Source: Aestuariivivens insulae (lineage in GTDB: Bacteria > Bacteroidota > Bacteroidia > Flavobacteriales > Flavobacteriaceae). Taken from it: a stretch of DNA of 64,000 nt. Where the stretch lies: positions 62,001-126,000 of the forward strand of contig NZ_JAKMCS010000001.1 in NCBI RefSeq assembly GCF_022662195.1, given 5' to 3'. Made by a program: the position numbers and the translations under genes. Shown one piece after another: positions 34,352 through 43,119 of this stretch (positions within the stretch are counted from its first letter, which is position 1; every line of letters begins with the position of its first letter). The notes beneath the pieces were generated by a model. That model had not been told where the DNA came from. It saw only the letters and a list, made by a program, of their open reading frames with translations, and made no database searches.

Positions 34352-34409
34352 AAAATGCAAGTTTTCAGTTGTTAGTAATTATTTAAACATATTAGAAAAC
34401 TTGCATTTT
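34352..34409 (-). terminator. Long inverted repeat after the rhodanese gene
   Basis: 15-bp perfect arms AAAATGCAAGTTTTC (34352-34366) and GAAAACTTGCATTTT (34395-34409) with a 28-nt loop. On the minus strand it follows the DsrE-rhodanese operon by 35 nt and is followed by T-rich sequence, so it is the likely operon terminator. Confidence 0.65.
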
Positions 34410-34444
34410 GTATTAATATAGCGTGTCTTCTCAAGATTTAGAGG

Positions 34445-34813
34445 TTAATTTTGTGTGTTTTTAAATTTTAGCCAAGCGGCATGCCCACCTTCTAAATTAT
34501 GTACATTTTCAACACCTTTTTCCTGAGCTTTTAGAGCTGCCATATACGACATGACGCCTCCCGTACAGCAAAATAAAAAAGGCCCGTCACCATCGAAAAT
34601 AGGGTTATAATCTTCATGTTCTTTATCGACGGCATGTTCAATAGTTTCAAAAGGAATATTATGGGCCTTGGGGATGCTGCCTTGGGATTCAATGCCCTTT
34701 GGGTTTCTAACGTCTATAATACTAAAATGTTCTTCGGCAATAATAGCATCTAGTTGATTGGAGGTTACTTGTGGAATAGCCTTTTTGGAAGTTGTTACAT
34801 TTGAATGGTTCAT
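34445..34813 (-). CDS. Single-domain rhodanese-like protein
   Basis: A 122-residue cytoplasmic protein of one rhodanese domain: FSIIDVRNPKGIESQGSIPK, the active-loop cysteine in LFCCTGGVMSYMAA, and NVHNLEGGHAAWLK. The active loop is one of the short CxxG type, typical of persulfide-handling rhodaneses. It starts 11 nt after the DsrE gene, so both are co-transcribed and probably work in the same sulfur-relay step. No signal peptide. Confidence 0.82.
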   Translation of the reverse strand: MNHSNVTTSKKAIPQVTSNQLDAIIAEEHFSIIDVRNPKGIESQGSIPKAHNIPFETIEHAVDKEHEDYNPIFDGDGPFLFCCTGGVMSYMAALKAQEKGVENVHNLEGGHAAWLKFKNTQN

Positions 34814-34824
34814 AGTTTTAAATT

Positions 34825-35193
34825 TTAAATTGAAATGACTTCGGCACCTTCTATAATTAATTGGTGTAAGGCTCCAGACCCAATAAGTTCAATACCGTCA
34901 ATAAGGTTGTCTACAGAATACCCCCTTACCTCTGCACAGGGCGGACAAACCATGATCCTGCATTTGTTGTCGATAACGGCATCGATCATTGCTTTCATAG
35001 TTGGATCTTTGGGATTAAGGTGAACATTGTCGGCGGCTCCTTTTCTAACCCAGTCTACGCCAGAACTTACCAGGAAAATACTAACGTCCAAACCAGATTT
35101 AATACCTCCGTTTGCAATGCTCCAAGCTACAGATGCTCTTTCATCATCTAAACCGTAGCTTATTAATACGACTAATTTCTTTGTTGTGCTCAT
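34825..35193 (-). CDS. DsrE-family protein
   Basis: A 122-residue DsrE/DsrF-fold protein: KLVVLISYGLDDERASVAWS at the N-terminus, and the conserved-cysteine segment MVCPPCAEVRGY. DsrE-like proteins carry sulfur as persulfide on such cysteines, or act as small redox regulators. It forms a two-gene operon with the rhodanese downstream, preceded by a promoter-like TACATTTG (35229-35236, minus strand). The physiological sulfur donor is not visible in the window. Confidence 0.78.
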   Translation of the reverse strand: MSTTKKLVVLISYGLDDERASVAWSIANGGIKSGLDVSIFLVSSGVDWVRKGAADNVHLNPKDPTMKAMIDAVIDNKCRIMVCPPCAEVRGYSVDNLIDGIELIGSGALHQLIIEGAEVISI

Positions 35194-35228
35194 GATTTAA
35201 TTTATTTGATTAATAATTGATTATGAGG

Positions 35229-35236
35229 CAAATGTA
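35229..35236 (-). promoter_or_regulatory. -7 promoter box for the DsrE-rhodanese operon
   Basis: On the minus strand TACATTTG matches TAnnTTTG exactly, 36 nt upstream of the DsrE start. A -33 TTG at the right spacing is not clear, so this is a partial match. Confidence 0.4.
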
Positions 35237-35290
35237 TATAGGAATGCAAAGAGGGAATTGATCGATACGTTCAAAAAATGGCCTGATTGG

Positions 35291-35336
35291 GTCAACTTAA
35301 AAAGCCTCAACTTGTGTTGAGACTTTTTAAGTTGAC
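35291..35336 (-). terminator. Strong hairpin terminator after the GNAT gene
   Basis: A 46-nt hairpin: arms GTCAACTTAAAAAG and CTTTTTAAGTTGAC (14 bp), one C-A mismatch, then CTCAAC with GTTGAG around loop TTGT. A/T runs inside the arms make it work in both directions. It ends the minus-strand GNAT transcript. Confidence 0.8.
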
Positions 35337-35404
35337 GATTAAAATGTTGTTATATAAATAGTAACGTGCTTAGATTCTTAAATCAATTCATTGTTAGACT
35401 TTTG

Positions 35405-35872
35405 CTAATTCGGTTGTTGCCACCTAATCCTAACGGCAGATATGGTTTTTAGTTCTAACCGATCTTTAGAAATGATTTCAAATCCATTTTTTAGATAAAA
35501 CCCTAAAGGTGATAGATAGTGTTCGCCATTATATTTTAAGTCGTTATTATGATCGATTACCCATCCGTTAAGTTCCATTTTTTTTTGTTTGGCCAGATTT
35601 AATAGTTGGGTGCCATAACCTTTACCTTGAGTGTTGGAGTTTAATAAGATAACAAACCATCTTTTGTTATCACGTATAAAGTCGACATACCACCCAAACA
35701 CCTTGCCATCCTTAATAATCAATATGTGTGAGGCTTTGGTTAACTTTTTCAAATAGTTATTGAAGTCAGACAAAGTTTCATAGCTTAATTGTTGGGGGTA
35801 TTCTTGGTTCCATAAGTTGAAAATATCAATCTTAAATGGTTCTGGTATGGTTAACATTTGAAGGAATTCCAT
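35405..35872 (-). CDS. GNAT-family acetyltransferase
   Basis: A 155-residue protein with the GNAT acetyl-CoA pattern: a beta-bulge strand FVILLNSNTQGKGYGTQLLNLAKQKK, in which QGKGYGTQLL is the Q/RxxGxG/A pyrophosphate loop, and a C-terminal PLGFYLKNGFEI strand. The acceptor substrate is unknown. It is a single gene with its own terminator; divergent to the AraC gene at 36029. Confidence 0.8.
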   Translation of the reverse strand: MEFLQMLTIPEPFKIDIFNLWNQEYPQQLSYETLSDFNNYLKKLTKASHILIIKDGKVFGWYVDFIRDNKRWFVILLNSNTQGKGYGTQLLNLAKQKKMELNGWVIDHNNDLKYNGEHYLSPLGFYLKNGFEIISKDRLELKTISAVRIRWQQPN

Positions 35873-36028
35873 AAGGGCCTAATACATTATTTGCACTAAA
35901 AAATTATGCTTCAGGCCTAAAGGTACGGTTTTCTTAAAAAAAGGTATAAAACAGCAATGGGAGGATTTATATAACAACACTATTAAATTACTTAAATTTG
36001 TTTAAGCATTAACCACTTCTTTTAATTT

Positions 36029-36889
36029 ATGTACGACTTCTATTCCATAATGAAAAGTAATATTGTTCCGAATAAATTTGAGGTAGATGATCTTTTATTT
36101 GTTGAATATAAGTGTCCATTAGATCAAGATACTATAGAAATATGGTCACGGTACGATTATATCGTATATATTTTAAGTGGAAAAAAAACATGGAGTACCA
36201 AAGAATCGCAATGGTTAGTAAAAAAAGGAGAGGCTTTATATGTTAAAAAGGGAGCATCTATTATCAAACAAAGCTTTAAGGAAGAGTTTTGCATGCTTGG
36301 CATATTTTTTTCAGATCATATCATTAAATCCAGTTTAAACGACGAAATCAAAAAAATACCCATTAGAAATATGGATGAGGCAGATACCTTTGTTGTAGAA
36401 CCACTTGAAATGGGTGTTGAATTAGAAACCTTTTTTCAGTCCTTACTGGGGTATTTCCATAATACCAATAAGCCGTTGAATAGTATGCTGCAGTTAAAAG
36501 CCAAAGAACTTATGTTAAGTTTGGCAAACAGTAAGGATAATTTAAAAATAGCTTCATATTTAAAGCATGTTGTTATAAACAAACTTCCTTCATTGCCCAA
36601 TATCATGGAGGCCAATTTTTATTATAACCTAAATTTAGATCAGTTAGCCAAGCTTTGTAATAGAAGCAAATCGAGCTTTAAAAGAGATTTTAAAAATCAC
36701 TATAACTCCAGCCCTGGAAAATGGATTTTAGAAAGGCGGCTTAAAAAAGCTGCAGAACATTTAAAATTAAATACTGATAGTGTTTCCCAAATAGCCTACG
36801 ATTGTGGGTTTGAAAGTGCTGCCCATTTTAGTAGGGCATTTAAAGCAAAATATAATACAACACCTTCCTCATTTAGAAAAATAGACTAG
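36029..36889 (+). CDS. AraC-family transcriptional regulator, paralogue 2
   Basis: A 286-residue regulator with the same layout as paralogues 1 and 3: N-terminal LLFVEYKCPLDQDTIE, YIVYILSGKKTWST and LYVKKGASI, then a C-terminal double HTH (LDQLAKLCNRSKSSFKRDF, SSPGKWILERRLKKAAEHL, IAYDCGFESAAHFSRAFKA). The alternative start at Met8 is possible. It lies upstream of the DUF2461-RND operon in the same direction (158 nt gap), so it may control that operon; this is inference from position only. Confidence 0.88.
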   Translation: MYDFYSIMKSNIVPNKFEVDDLLFVEYKCPLDQDTIEIWSRYDYIVYILSGKKTWSTKESQWLVKKGEALYVKKGASIIKQSFKEEFCMLGIFFSDHIIKSSLNDEIKKIPIRNMDEADTFVVEPLEMGVELETFFQSLLGYFHNTNKPLNSMLQLKAKELMLSLANSKDNLKIASYLKHVVINKLPSLPNIMEANFYYNLNLDQLAKLCNRSKSSFKRDFKNHYNSSPGKWILERRLKKAAEHLKLNTDSVSQIAYDCGFESAAHFSRAFKAKYNTTPSSFRKID

Positions 36890-37047
36890 CAAAATACTAC
36901 AAAATAGCAGTCTGGACTTTTTAGTCAAAACATTGGGCTTATTTGAATAATGTAAAATTAATCTGTGCTGTTTCTTTGCATTGAAACTTTAAAACAGTTC
37001 AATCATAATAAGGGATAAAGCAGACATGTTCTGGCAAATCATATAAA

Positions 37048-37656
37048 ATGGAAACGACTACAAAATATTTTACACGGGACTATATTGAATTTTTTGAAGC
37101 ACTTGAAAGGCATAATAATCGGGAATGGTTCTTATTGAACAAATCTAATTACGAACATCGTGTAAACTTACCGTTTCACCGTTTTATCGATGATTTGTTG
37201 GGAGCTATTAAAGTTGAAGATCCAGCCATAAAAATTCAAACCAGTGATGCCGTGTTCAGGATTCAAAAGGATATGAGGTTTAACAAAGATGGAAAGCCCT
37301 ATAAGCTATTTAAATCGGCTTTAATAAGTGCCAAGGGCAGAAAATTTAAGGAAGAGCCAGGCTTTTATCTTGAAATAGGAGCCCAATACATAAAAATGGC
37401 TTTGGGTTGCTTTAAGCTTAAGCCATCTCAAATTAAAAGGCTTGAAGATGAAATGCATAAGATTGATGCTTTGACGGAACAAGTACATTTCAAAAACACC
37501 TTCGGAGTTTTGATTAAAGAGAAAAATAGTATGGCTTTTCAGACCATTTTACCTATACATATTATTGATAACGAGGGTTTAAATGAGTTGATATTAATGT
37601 ATTGGCGTATGTCAAAACCAGTGATAGATACTTTTAAAACTATTTTAAATAAATAA
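37048..37656 (+). CDS. DUF2461 (TIGR02453) family protein
   Basis: A 202-residue protein with DUF2461 signatures: FFEALERHNNREWFLLNKSNYE, FRIQKDMRFNKDGKPYK (the invariant RF..DK.PYK region) and EPGFYLEIG. These cytoplasmic proteins have unknown biochemical function. The stop is only 2 nt before the start of the RND transporter gene, so the two are translated from one message; this may hint at a role in the same envelope process. Confidence 0.82.
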   Translation: METTTKYFTRDYIEFFEALERHNNREWFLLNKSNYEHRVNLPFHRFIDDLLGAIKVEDPAIKIQTSDAVFRIQKDMRFNKDGKPYKLFKSALISAKGRKFKEEPGFYLEIGAQYIKMALGCFKLKPSQIKRLEDEMHKIDALTEQVHFKNTFGVLIKEKNSMAFQTILPIHIIDNEGLNELILMYWRMSKPVIDTFKTILNK

Positions 37657-37658
37657 TT

Positions 37659-40037
37659 ATGAATGCGTTTAAAAAAATAAGGAATTCAGCTAATAAATTT
37701 GCCATTAACTGGGCAAGGTTTGTTATCAAAAATAAATGGTATGTATTAATAGCATCCATTGTGTTAACCATAGCCTTAGGGTTACAGGGAACAATGAAAT
37801 TCGATGGGGATTACCATGTGTTTTTTAGTGAATCCAATCCTGAATTAGAAGCTTTTGATGCATTACAGGATAAGTATACCAAAGATGATAATGTAATTTT
37901 GGTGCTCTCACCAAAAAACAAGAATGTTTTTACCAGGGAAAATTTAATGGCCATTGAAGAGTTAACTGCAAATGCCTGGAATACCCCATATTCTTCAAGG
38001 GTAGATGCTATAACTAATTTTCAACACACCAGTGCCGAGCATGATGACCTTTATGTTGATGACCTGTCTTACGATTCAAAACATAAAAGTGAAACCGAGA
38101 TAAAGGCCATAAGGGATATTGCATTAAAAGAGCCAATGTTGGTCAATAGAATTATTAACAAAGCGGGAAGTGTTACGGCAGTTAATATTACGGTTAGACT
38201 ACCAGGGGAGGATAGTGCTGTAGAAGTGCCCGAGGTAATGACTTCAGTAAGAGAGATGGTAGAACAATTTCAACAAAAGCACCCACAGTTTGAGGTGCAT
38301 ATTTCTGGGATGGTACCTTTGAATACAGCTTTTTTTGAAGCCTCAATGAAAGACATGGGCTTGACAGGTATTATGCTGCTTATTGTTATTATAACCACCT
38401 TTTTGCTAACAAGAAGCCTGCAAAGCACTGTTGCTACCTTATTGGTGGTCTTGTTCTCTATAGTAAGTACTGTAGGCTTTGTGGGGATTATGGGTATAAA
38501 ATTAACTCCGCCTTCATCGGTATTCCCTACCATGATTTTAACTCTGGCAGTGGCCGATAGTATACACATCCTCATAACGATGCTACAGAAAATGAAAAAG
38601 GAGGGACTTGATAAATATGATGCCCTAATAGAGTCGCTGCGTTTAAATTTTATGCCTGTTTTTATAACCAGTTTAACCACGATCATTGGATTTTTAACCA
38701 TGAACTTTGGTGATGTGCCACCGTTTTGGGATTTAGGAAACATAGTAGCCTTTGGTATGACGATGGCATTCTTGTTCTCTACTACCACCTTACCGGCACT
38801 TGTAGCTATTTTGCCCTTTAAGAAAAGAGGGGTAAAGCTAATCAGTAAAAATTCCGGGCATACATTGGATTGGTATAGAGGATTGTCACGTCTGGTTATT
38901 GGTAGCCCCATTATGGTTACCTTGATATCCTTTGGTCTTATTGGAGGATTAACCTATTTATCTACCAAAAATAGCTTTAATGACGAGTTTATTAATTATT
39001 TCGATACCTCCGTTCAATTTAGATCGGATACCGATTATATAAGTGAAAACTTAACAGGGGTTTACAATGTCGAGTATTCCATTGGTAGTGGTGAAAGTGG
39101 TGGTATCAATAACCCAGAATACTTAAAAAAGTTAAATGAATTTGAAGATTGGTTGTACCATCAACCAGAAGTGGTTCATGTTAATGCCTTTAGCGAAGTC
39201 GCACGGCGTATTAATAAATCGATGCATGGTGATGATGAAGGTTATTATAAAATTCCAGAAACAAGGGAAGAAGCAGCCCAGTATTTATTGCTTTATGAAC
39301 TGTCCTTGCCTTTTGGATTGGATTTAAATAATCAGATAAATGTTGACAAATCTGAATCAAGGGTAACGGTTACAGTAAAAAATCTAGACAGCCCAGATAT
39401 GATTGCATTTGCACAAAGAGGAGAGGATTGGTTAAAGCGAAATACACCCAAAGCCATGCATGCTATAGGGGTGAGCCCTATGCTTATGTTTTCTAAACTG
39501 GGGTTTAGACAGGCCGATAGTATGTTTAAAGGCAATATTGTGGCACTACTATTAATTTCTTTAGTGTTAATGTTAGCTTTAAGGAATTTTAAACTTGGGA
39601 TATTGAGCCTAATCCCGAATATTGCGCCTGTATTGGTGGGCTTTGGTATTTGGGCCTTGTACAAATCGCAAATTAACACGGGTATGGTGATAGTCTTTGG
39701 AATGACACTGGGGATAATCGTTGATGATACCGTACACTTTATGAGTAAGTTTTTAAGAGCAAGAAGGGAATATGGTTATGGCCCAGAAAGGGCGGTAGAA
39801 TATGCGTTTCAAACTGTGGGCAAAGCTTTGATTACCACTACAGTGGTCCTGGTTTCCGGGTTTGCGGTATTGTCAACCTCGTCTTTTGCCCTAAATAGTT
39901 ATATGGCCAGAATTACCTTAGTTATAATTATTGCGGCTTTAATAATTGATTTTCTCCTGTTGCCTGCATTATTAATTATAACAAGCTCCGTAAAAAGGAC
40001 TAAGAAAAAATATACCTCAATTTTATATTACAGATAA
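37659..40037 (+). CDS. RND/MMPL-type exporter
   Basis: A 792-residue inner-membrane transporter with two tandem halves. Each half has a helix (VLIASIVLTIALGLQG; IVTLISFGLIGGLTYLS region), a large periplasmic loop and a five-helix bundle including TLAVADSIHILITML and VFGMTLGIIVDDTVHFMSKF, the latter an RND motif with the conserved acidic pair. Size and topology match the MMPL/HpnN-like group, which moves hydrophobic or lipid-linked substrates. The next two genes (lipoprotein-sorting-like protein and outer-membrane barrel) make a likely envelope-spanning set. Substrate unknown. Confidence 0.85.
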   Translation: MNAFKKIRNSANKFAINWARFVIKNKWYVLIASIVLTIALGLQGTMKFDGDYHVFFSESNPELEAFDALQDKYTKDDNVILVLSPKNKNVFTRENLMAIEELTANAWNTPYSSRVDAITNFQHTSAEHDDLYVDDLSYDSKHKSETEIKAIRDIALKEPMLVNRIINKAGSVTAVNITVRLPGEDSAVEVPEVMTSVREMVEQFQQKHPQFEVHISGMVPLNTAFFEASMKDMGLTGIMLLIVIITTFLLTRSLQSTVATLLVVLFSIVSTVGFVGIMGIKLTPPSSVFPTMILTLAVADSIHILITMLQKMKKEGLDKYDALIESLRLNFMPVFITSLTTIIGFLTMNFGDVPPFWDLGNIVAFGMTMAFLFSTTTLPALVAILPFKKRGVKLISKNSGHTLDWYRGLSRLVIGSPIMVTLISFGLIGGLTYLSTKNSFNDEFINYFDTSVQFRSDTDYISENLTGVYNVEYSIGSGESGGINNPEYLKKLNEFEDWLYHQPEVVHVNAFSEVARRINKSMHGDDEGYYKIPETREEAAQYLLLYELSLPFGLDLNNQINVDKSESRVTVTVKNLDSPDMIAFAQRGEDWLKRNTPKAMHAIGVSPMLMFSKLGFRQADSMFKGNIVALLLISLVLMLALRNFKLGILSLIPNIAPVLVGFGIWALYKSQINTGMVIVFGMTLGIIVDDTVHFMSKFLRARREYGYGPERAVEYAFQTVGKALITTTVVLVSGFAVLSTSSFALNSYMARITLVIIIAALIIDFLLLPALLIITSSVKRTKKKYTSILYYR

Positions 40038-40055
40038 CAATTAAAATTAATAACA

Positions 40056-40817
40056 ATGAAAAAAGTATTATTAACGGTGGTCCTATCTCTCATGATTTAT
40101 ACCGTGGCCCAAGCGCAAGATAGAGGTCTGGAGATAGCAAAAGCAGCTGAAAATGCTGATCTTGGATTTAAAAGTTCTGTTTCCACATTAAAAATGGTCT
40201 TAAAGAATAGGAACGGACAAGTAAGTGAACGGGCCTTAGAGGTTAGTACACTTGAATTGGTAGAAGATGGAGATAAATCCTTGATTATTTTTAATAGCCC
40301 TAAGGATGTTAAGGGTACTTCTACTCTAACCTATACTCATAAACAGGGAGCAGATGACCAATGGTTGTACTTGCCATCCATTAAGCGAGTGAAACGTATT
40401 TCTTCTAATAACAAATCGGGACCCTTTGTAGGCAGTGAGTTTGCTTATGAAGATTTGTCTTCGCAAGAAGTTGAAAAGTATACCTATAAATTTTTGAAAG
40501 CAGATAACCATCTCTTGGTAGTTGAGCAATATCCAGTCGACCCAAAATCGGGTTATACCAAAAGAGTGGTAAGTTATAATAAGGATGCTGAATACCGTAT
40601 TGAAAAAATTGAATTCTATGATCGAAAAAATGCCCTGTTAAAAACTCTAACCTATAGCGGTTATAATCTTTATAAAGGAAAATATTGGAGGGCCTCTCGA
40701 TTAAATATGGTTAACCATCAAAGTCATAAAGAAACCTTATTGTATTTTTTGAATTATGATTTTGATGTTCATCTAACCGACGATCATTTTACCCAAAATG
40801 CTTTAAAAAGAAGTTGA
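40056..40817 (+). CDS. Outer-membrane lipoprotein-sorting protein-like (LolA/LolB fold)
   Basis: A 253-residue periplasmic protein with a clear signal peptide (LTVVLSLMIYTVAQAQ). The body matches the outer-membrane lipoprotein-sorting-like family that accompanies RND exporters: GLEIAKAAENADLGFKSSVS, KGTSTLTYTHKQGADDQWLYLP, KRVKRISSNNKSGPFVGSEF. In this family the half-barrel binds lipid. It starts 18 nt after the RND gene, so it is in the same operon and could carry a lipid or lipoprotein between the exporter and the outer membrane. Confidence 0.82.
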   Translation: MKKVLLTVVLSLMIYTVAQAQDRGLEIAKAAENADLGFKSSVSTLKMVLKNRNGQVSERALEVSTLELVEDGDKSLIIFNSPKDVKGTSTLTYTHKQGADDQWLYLPSIKRVKRISSNNKSGPFVGSEFAYEDLSSQEVEKYTYKFLKADNHLLVVEQYPVDPKSGYTKRVVSYNKDAEYRIEKIEFYDRKNALLKTLTYSGYNLYKGKYWRASRLNMVNHQSHKETLLYFLNYDFDVHLTDDHFTQNALKRS

Positions 40818-40856
40818 AATCGTGCTGTATAGATTTTAATTAGTTGTTTGATTATT

Positions 40857-40889
40857 GAAATTGGGAACTGAAACTATGTTCCCAATTTC
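40857..40889 (+). terminator. Hairpin between the sorting-like and barrel genes
   Basis: GAAATTGGGAAC, nine-base loop, GTTCCCAATTTC: perfect 12-bp stem followed by TTATAAATGTTT. It may reduce read-through to the barrel gene (attenuation) or mark the operon end with an unseen promoter for the next gene. Confidence 0.6.
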
Positions 40890-40906
40890 TTATAAATGTT
40901 TATAAA

Positions 40907-42109
40907 ATGCAATTCGGTTTAATAGTCATATTAATAGTCGCTTTTCTGAGTTTAGGACATGCCCAAGAAAGGGAGGGAACTAATAGGTCTTCCCATACCT
41001 TAGATTTGGAAATTGAAATGGAAAACAGGTTTTTTATGGAGGCTCCATCTTTCAATGGGCAAAATCGATATTTTCCATCAGTGGCACTTAGGCCTACATA
41101 TACGCTGGAATGGGAAGCCAATGATAATAGTTTAAACATAGAAGGGTTTGCTAGGGTTGATGTGGATGAGGAAAGAACACATTTCGATTTTAGAGAGTTT
41201 TATTATCTTAAGGTAAGCAGGAATTGGGAGTTGAGCATTGGGTTGAAAAAGATATTTTGGGGAGTTACAGAAAGTAATCATTTGGTAGACATTATTAATC
41301 AGACCGATGCTATTGAAAGTTTTGACGGCGAGGAAAAACTAGGGCAGCCTATGCTACAGTTTTCTATTAATACCAAGCAGGGAACTTTCGATTTTTTCTA
41401 TTTACCTTACCATAGAAAAAGAACCTTGCCAGGAGAAAAGGGACGGTTTAGATTTCCTGTAATTATAAATACTAATAATGTAGGCTATGAAAGTGCAGCT
41501 AAAGCATGGCATCAGGATGTTGCGATGCGGTACAGTAATAGCTTTAATAGTTTTGATTTGGGATTGTCATATTTTTATGGTACCGGAAGAGAACCTGTTA
41601 TTCAATTTAACAGTGAAGCAGGTATTATGGCTTTTTATCCCATTATACATCAAGTAGGTTTAGATCTTCAAATTACCAATAATGCCTTTTTATGGAAGTT
41701 AGAATCTATTTACAGGTCAAGTACGCTTCAAAAATTTATAGCTTTTACCGCCGGATTAGAGTATACAATAAGTAATATAAACAGCTCTGGTATTGATATT
41801 GGCTTAATTGGTGAGTATAGTTTCGACGAACGTGATGCATTAACTTTAAGTGCTTTGCAAAATGATGTCTTTTTGGGCTCTAGAATTGCGTTTAATGATG
41901 TTCAGGATACTTCTATTTTATTAGGTGTAATATGCGATTTAGAAAAAAGTAGTAAAATAATTGGGGTTGAAGCCTCAAGAAGAATAGGTAGCACCATCAA
42001 GCTTGAATTGGAAGGACGGATTTTTAGTAGTATTGCCGTAAACGAGAACTTCTTGTCGAATTTTAAAAATGATAGTTTTATAGGGCTTACAATTCTAAAA
42101 TATTTTTAA
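40907..42109 (+). CDS. Outer-membrane beta-barrel protein (DUF1302/porin-like)
   Basis: A 400-residue protein with a signal peptide (LIVILIVAFLSLGHAQ). The body is built of alternating amphipathic strands (YTLEWEANDNSLNIEGFARV, NWELSIGLKKIFWGV, FDLGLSYFYGTG), and it ends in LTILKYF, with a terminal aromatic as in many outer-membrane barrels. Similar proteins accompany RND plus lipoprotein-sorting genes in other bacteria. It probably completes an envelope-spanning set with 37659-40817. Exact family not certain. Confidence 0.7.
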   Translation: MQFGLIVILIVAFLSLGHAQEREGTNRSSHTLDLEIEMENRFFMEAPSFNGQNRYFPSVALRPTYTLEWEANDNSLNIEGFARVDVDEERTHFDFREFYYLKVSRNWELSIGLKKIFWGVTESNHLVDIINQTDAIESFDGEEKLGQPMLQFSINTKQGTFDFFYLPYHRKRTLPGEKGRFRFPVIINTNNVGYESAAKAWHQDVAMRYSNSFNSFDLGLSYFYGTGREPVIQFNSEAGIMAFYPIIHQVGLDLQITNNAFLWKLESIYRSSTLQKFIAFTAGLEYTISNINSSGIDIGLIGEYSFDERDALTLSALQNDVFLGSRIAFNDVQDTSILLGVICDLEKSSKIIGVEASRRIGSTIKLELEGRIFSSIAVNENFLSNFKNDSFIGLTILKYF

Positions 42110-42178
42110 GAAGCTTAAGCCTGTCTAATAGTTATTAATTTATATGTTCGTGAGTGGAGAGTTTGTTTGTTCACTTGC

Positions 42179-42955
42179 TTAAGTATGATTCTCCTTCTTT
42201 AGTTCCTGATCAATGGATTTCAAAACCGTATTACACTTTTTAATGAGTTTCAATCGGTAGATATTGTTTACTTTTTGGTAAAAGGCAGCCGAAGACATGG
42301 CTCTTATAAATAATTTAAACTTCGGACTATTCCTATCATTTAAAAAAGCATAATCTTGCGCATTAAACATGTCTTGGCTCTGGAATATATCTGAAACACC
42401 ACATCAAAATTTAATGAAGTCTGTGTTAAAATCTATGTTAGAGGCAATACCAATCTCCAATAACTAATAGATTATAACAAGGCCCTAGTTTGATCGTATT
42501 CACTATACAAATCGATTATGTTATGTTTTAATTCGGGATTTATTATAAGTCCTAAAGGAAGCAGAACTCAACATGCTTTGGTAGGTATTGTCGTTTGGCG
42601 CAAATTGCTGGCCCAGTAATAGGTTCTATGTATTGCTTAGGAGATGTGCCTCTTCCATAGAATCGACACCGTTATACAAATTTACAAGTAAGTCTTTAAG
42701 GTCTTCCCTTAACTTATTGTTGGGGGTGATTAAGCCTTTAAAGTTAATGGTGTCCAGTACCAAATCCCTATGGATTCTAACTAACAAATCCTGTTCCAAA
42801 TCCTTTTCTTTGTTTTCTTGGTTCCAGTTGTTTACGGCCAGAGCAATTAAAATACCAATGACCACAAGAATAATTTCTCCAATAGCATAAATGAGGTATT
42901 TGCTGAACTTGTTTTCAGAAAGCAGTTGTTGCCAGATTTTACGAAAGAATTTCAT
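42179..42955 (-). pseudogene. Broken DUF6090 family gene
   Basis: The first 109 codons (from 42955) are a normal DUF6090 N-terminus: MKFFRKIWQQLLSENKFSKY, AIGEIILVVIGILIALAVNNWN. A TAG at 42626-42628 ends it after HLLSNT. Reading on, NLLLGQQFAPNDNTYQSM continues in the same frame, then a frameshift near 42555 restores GLIINPELKHNIIDLYSEYD-type sequence, which hits a stop near 42473. After another shift NIDFNTDFIKF is followed by TGA, then the last 63 codons (FNAQDYAFLNDRN...) to 42179. With the lesions repaired the length of about 259 codons is normal for the family. At least three lesions make it an old pseudogene. Confidence 0.85.
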
Positions 42956-43119
42956 TATAGATAGAATAATACGATAAGAAAATACAATAAAAATGTAAAT
43001 AAAGCAGACATAAACTACATTTTATAATGATATAGATCATTTTAGGAAATGATTTTAAGGGTTAAATTACTGAGTCAAAATTGGATATTTGGAATATTTT
43101 AATTTATAAGGGCATTGAA

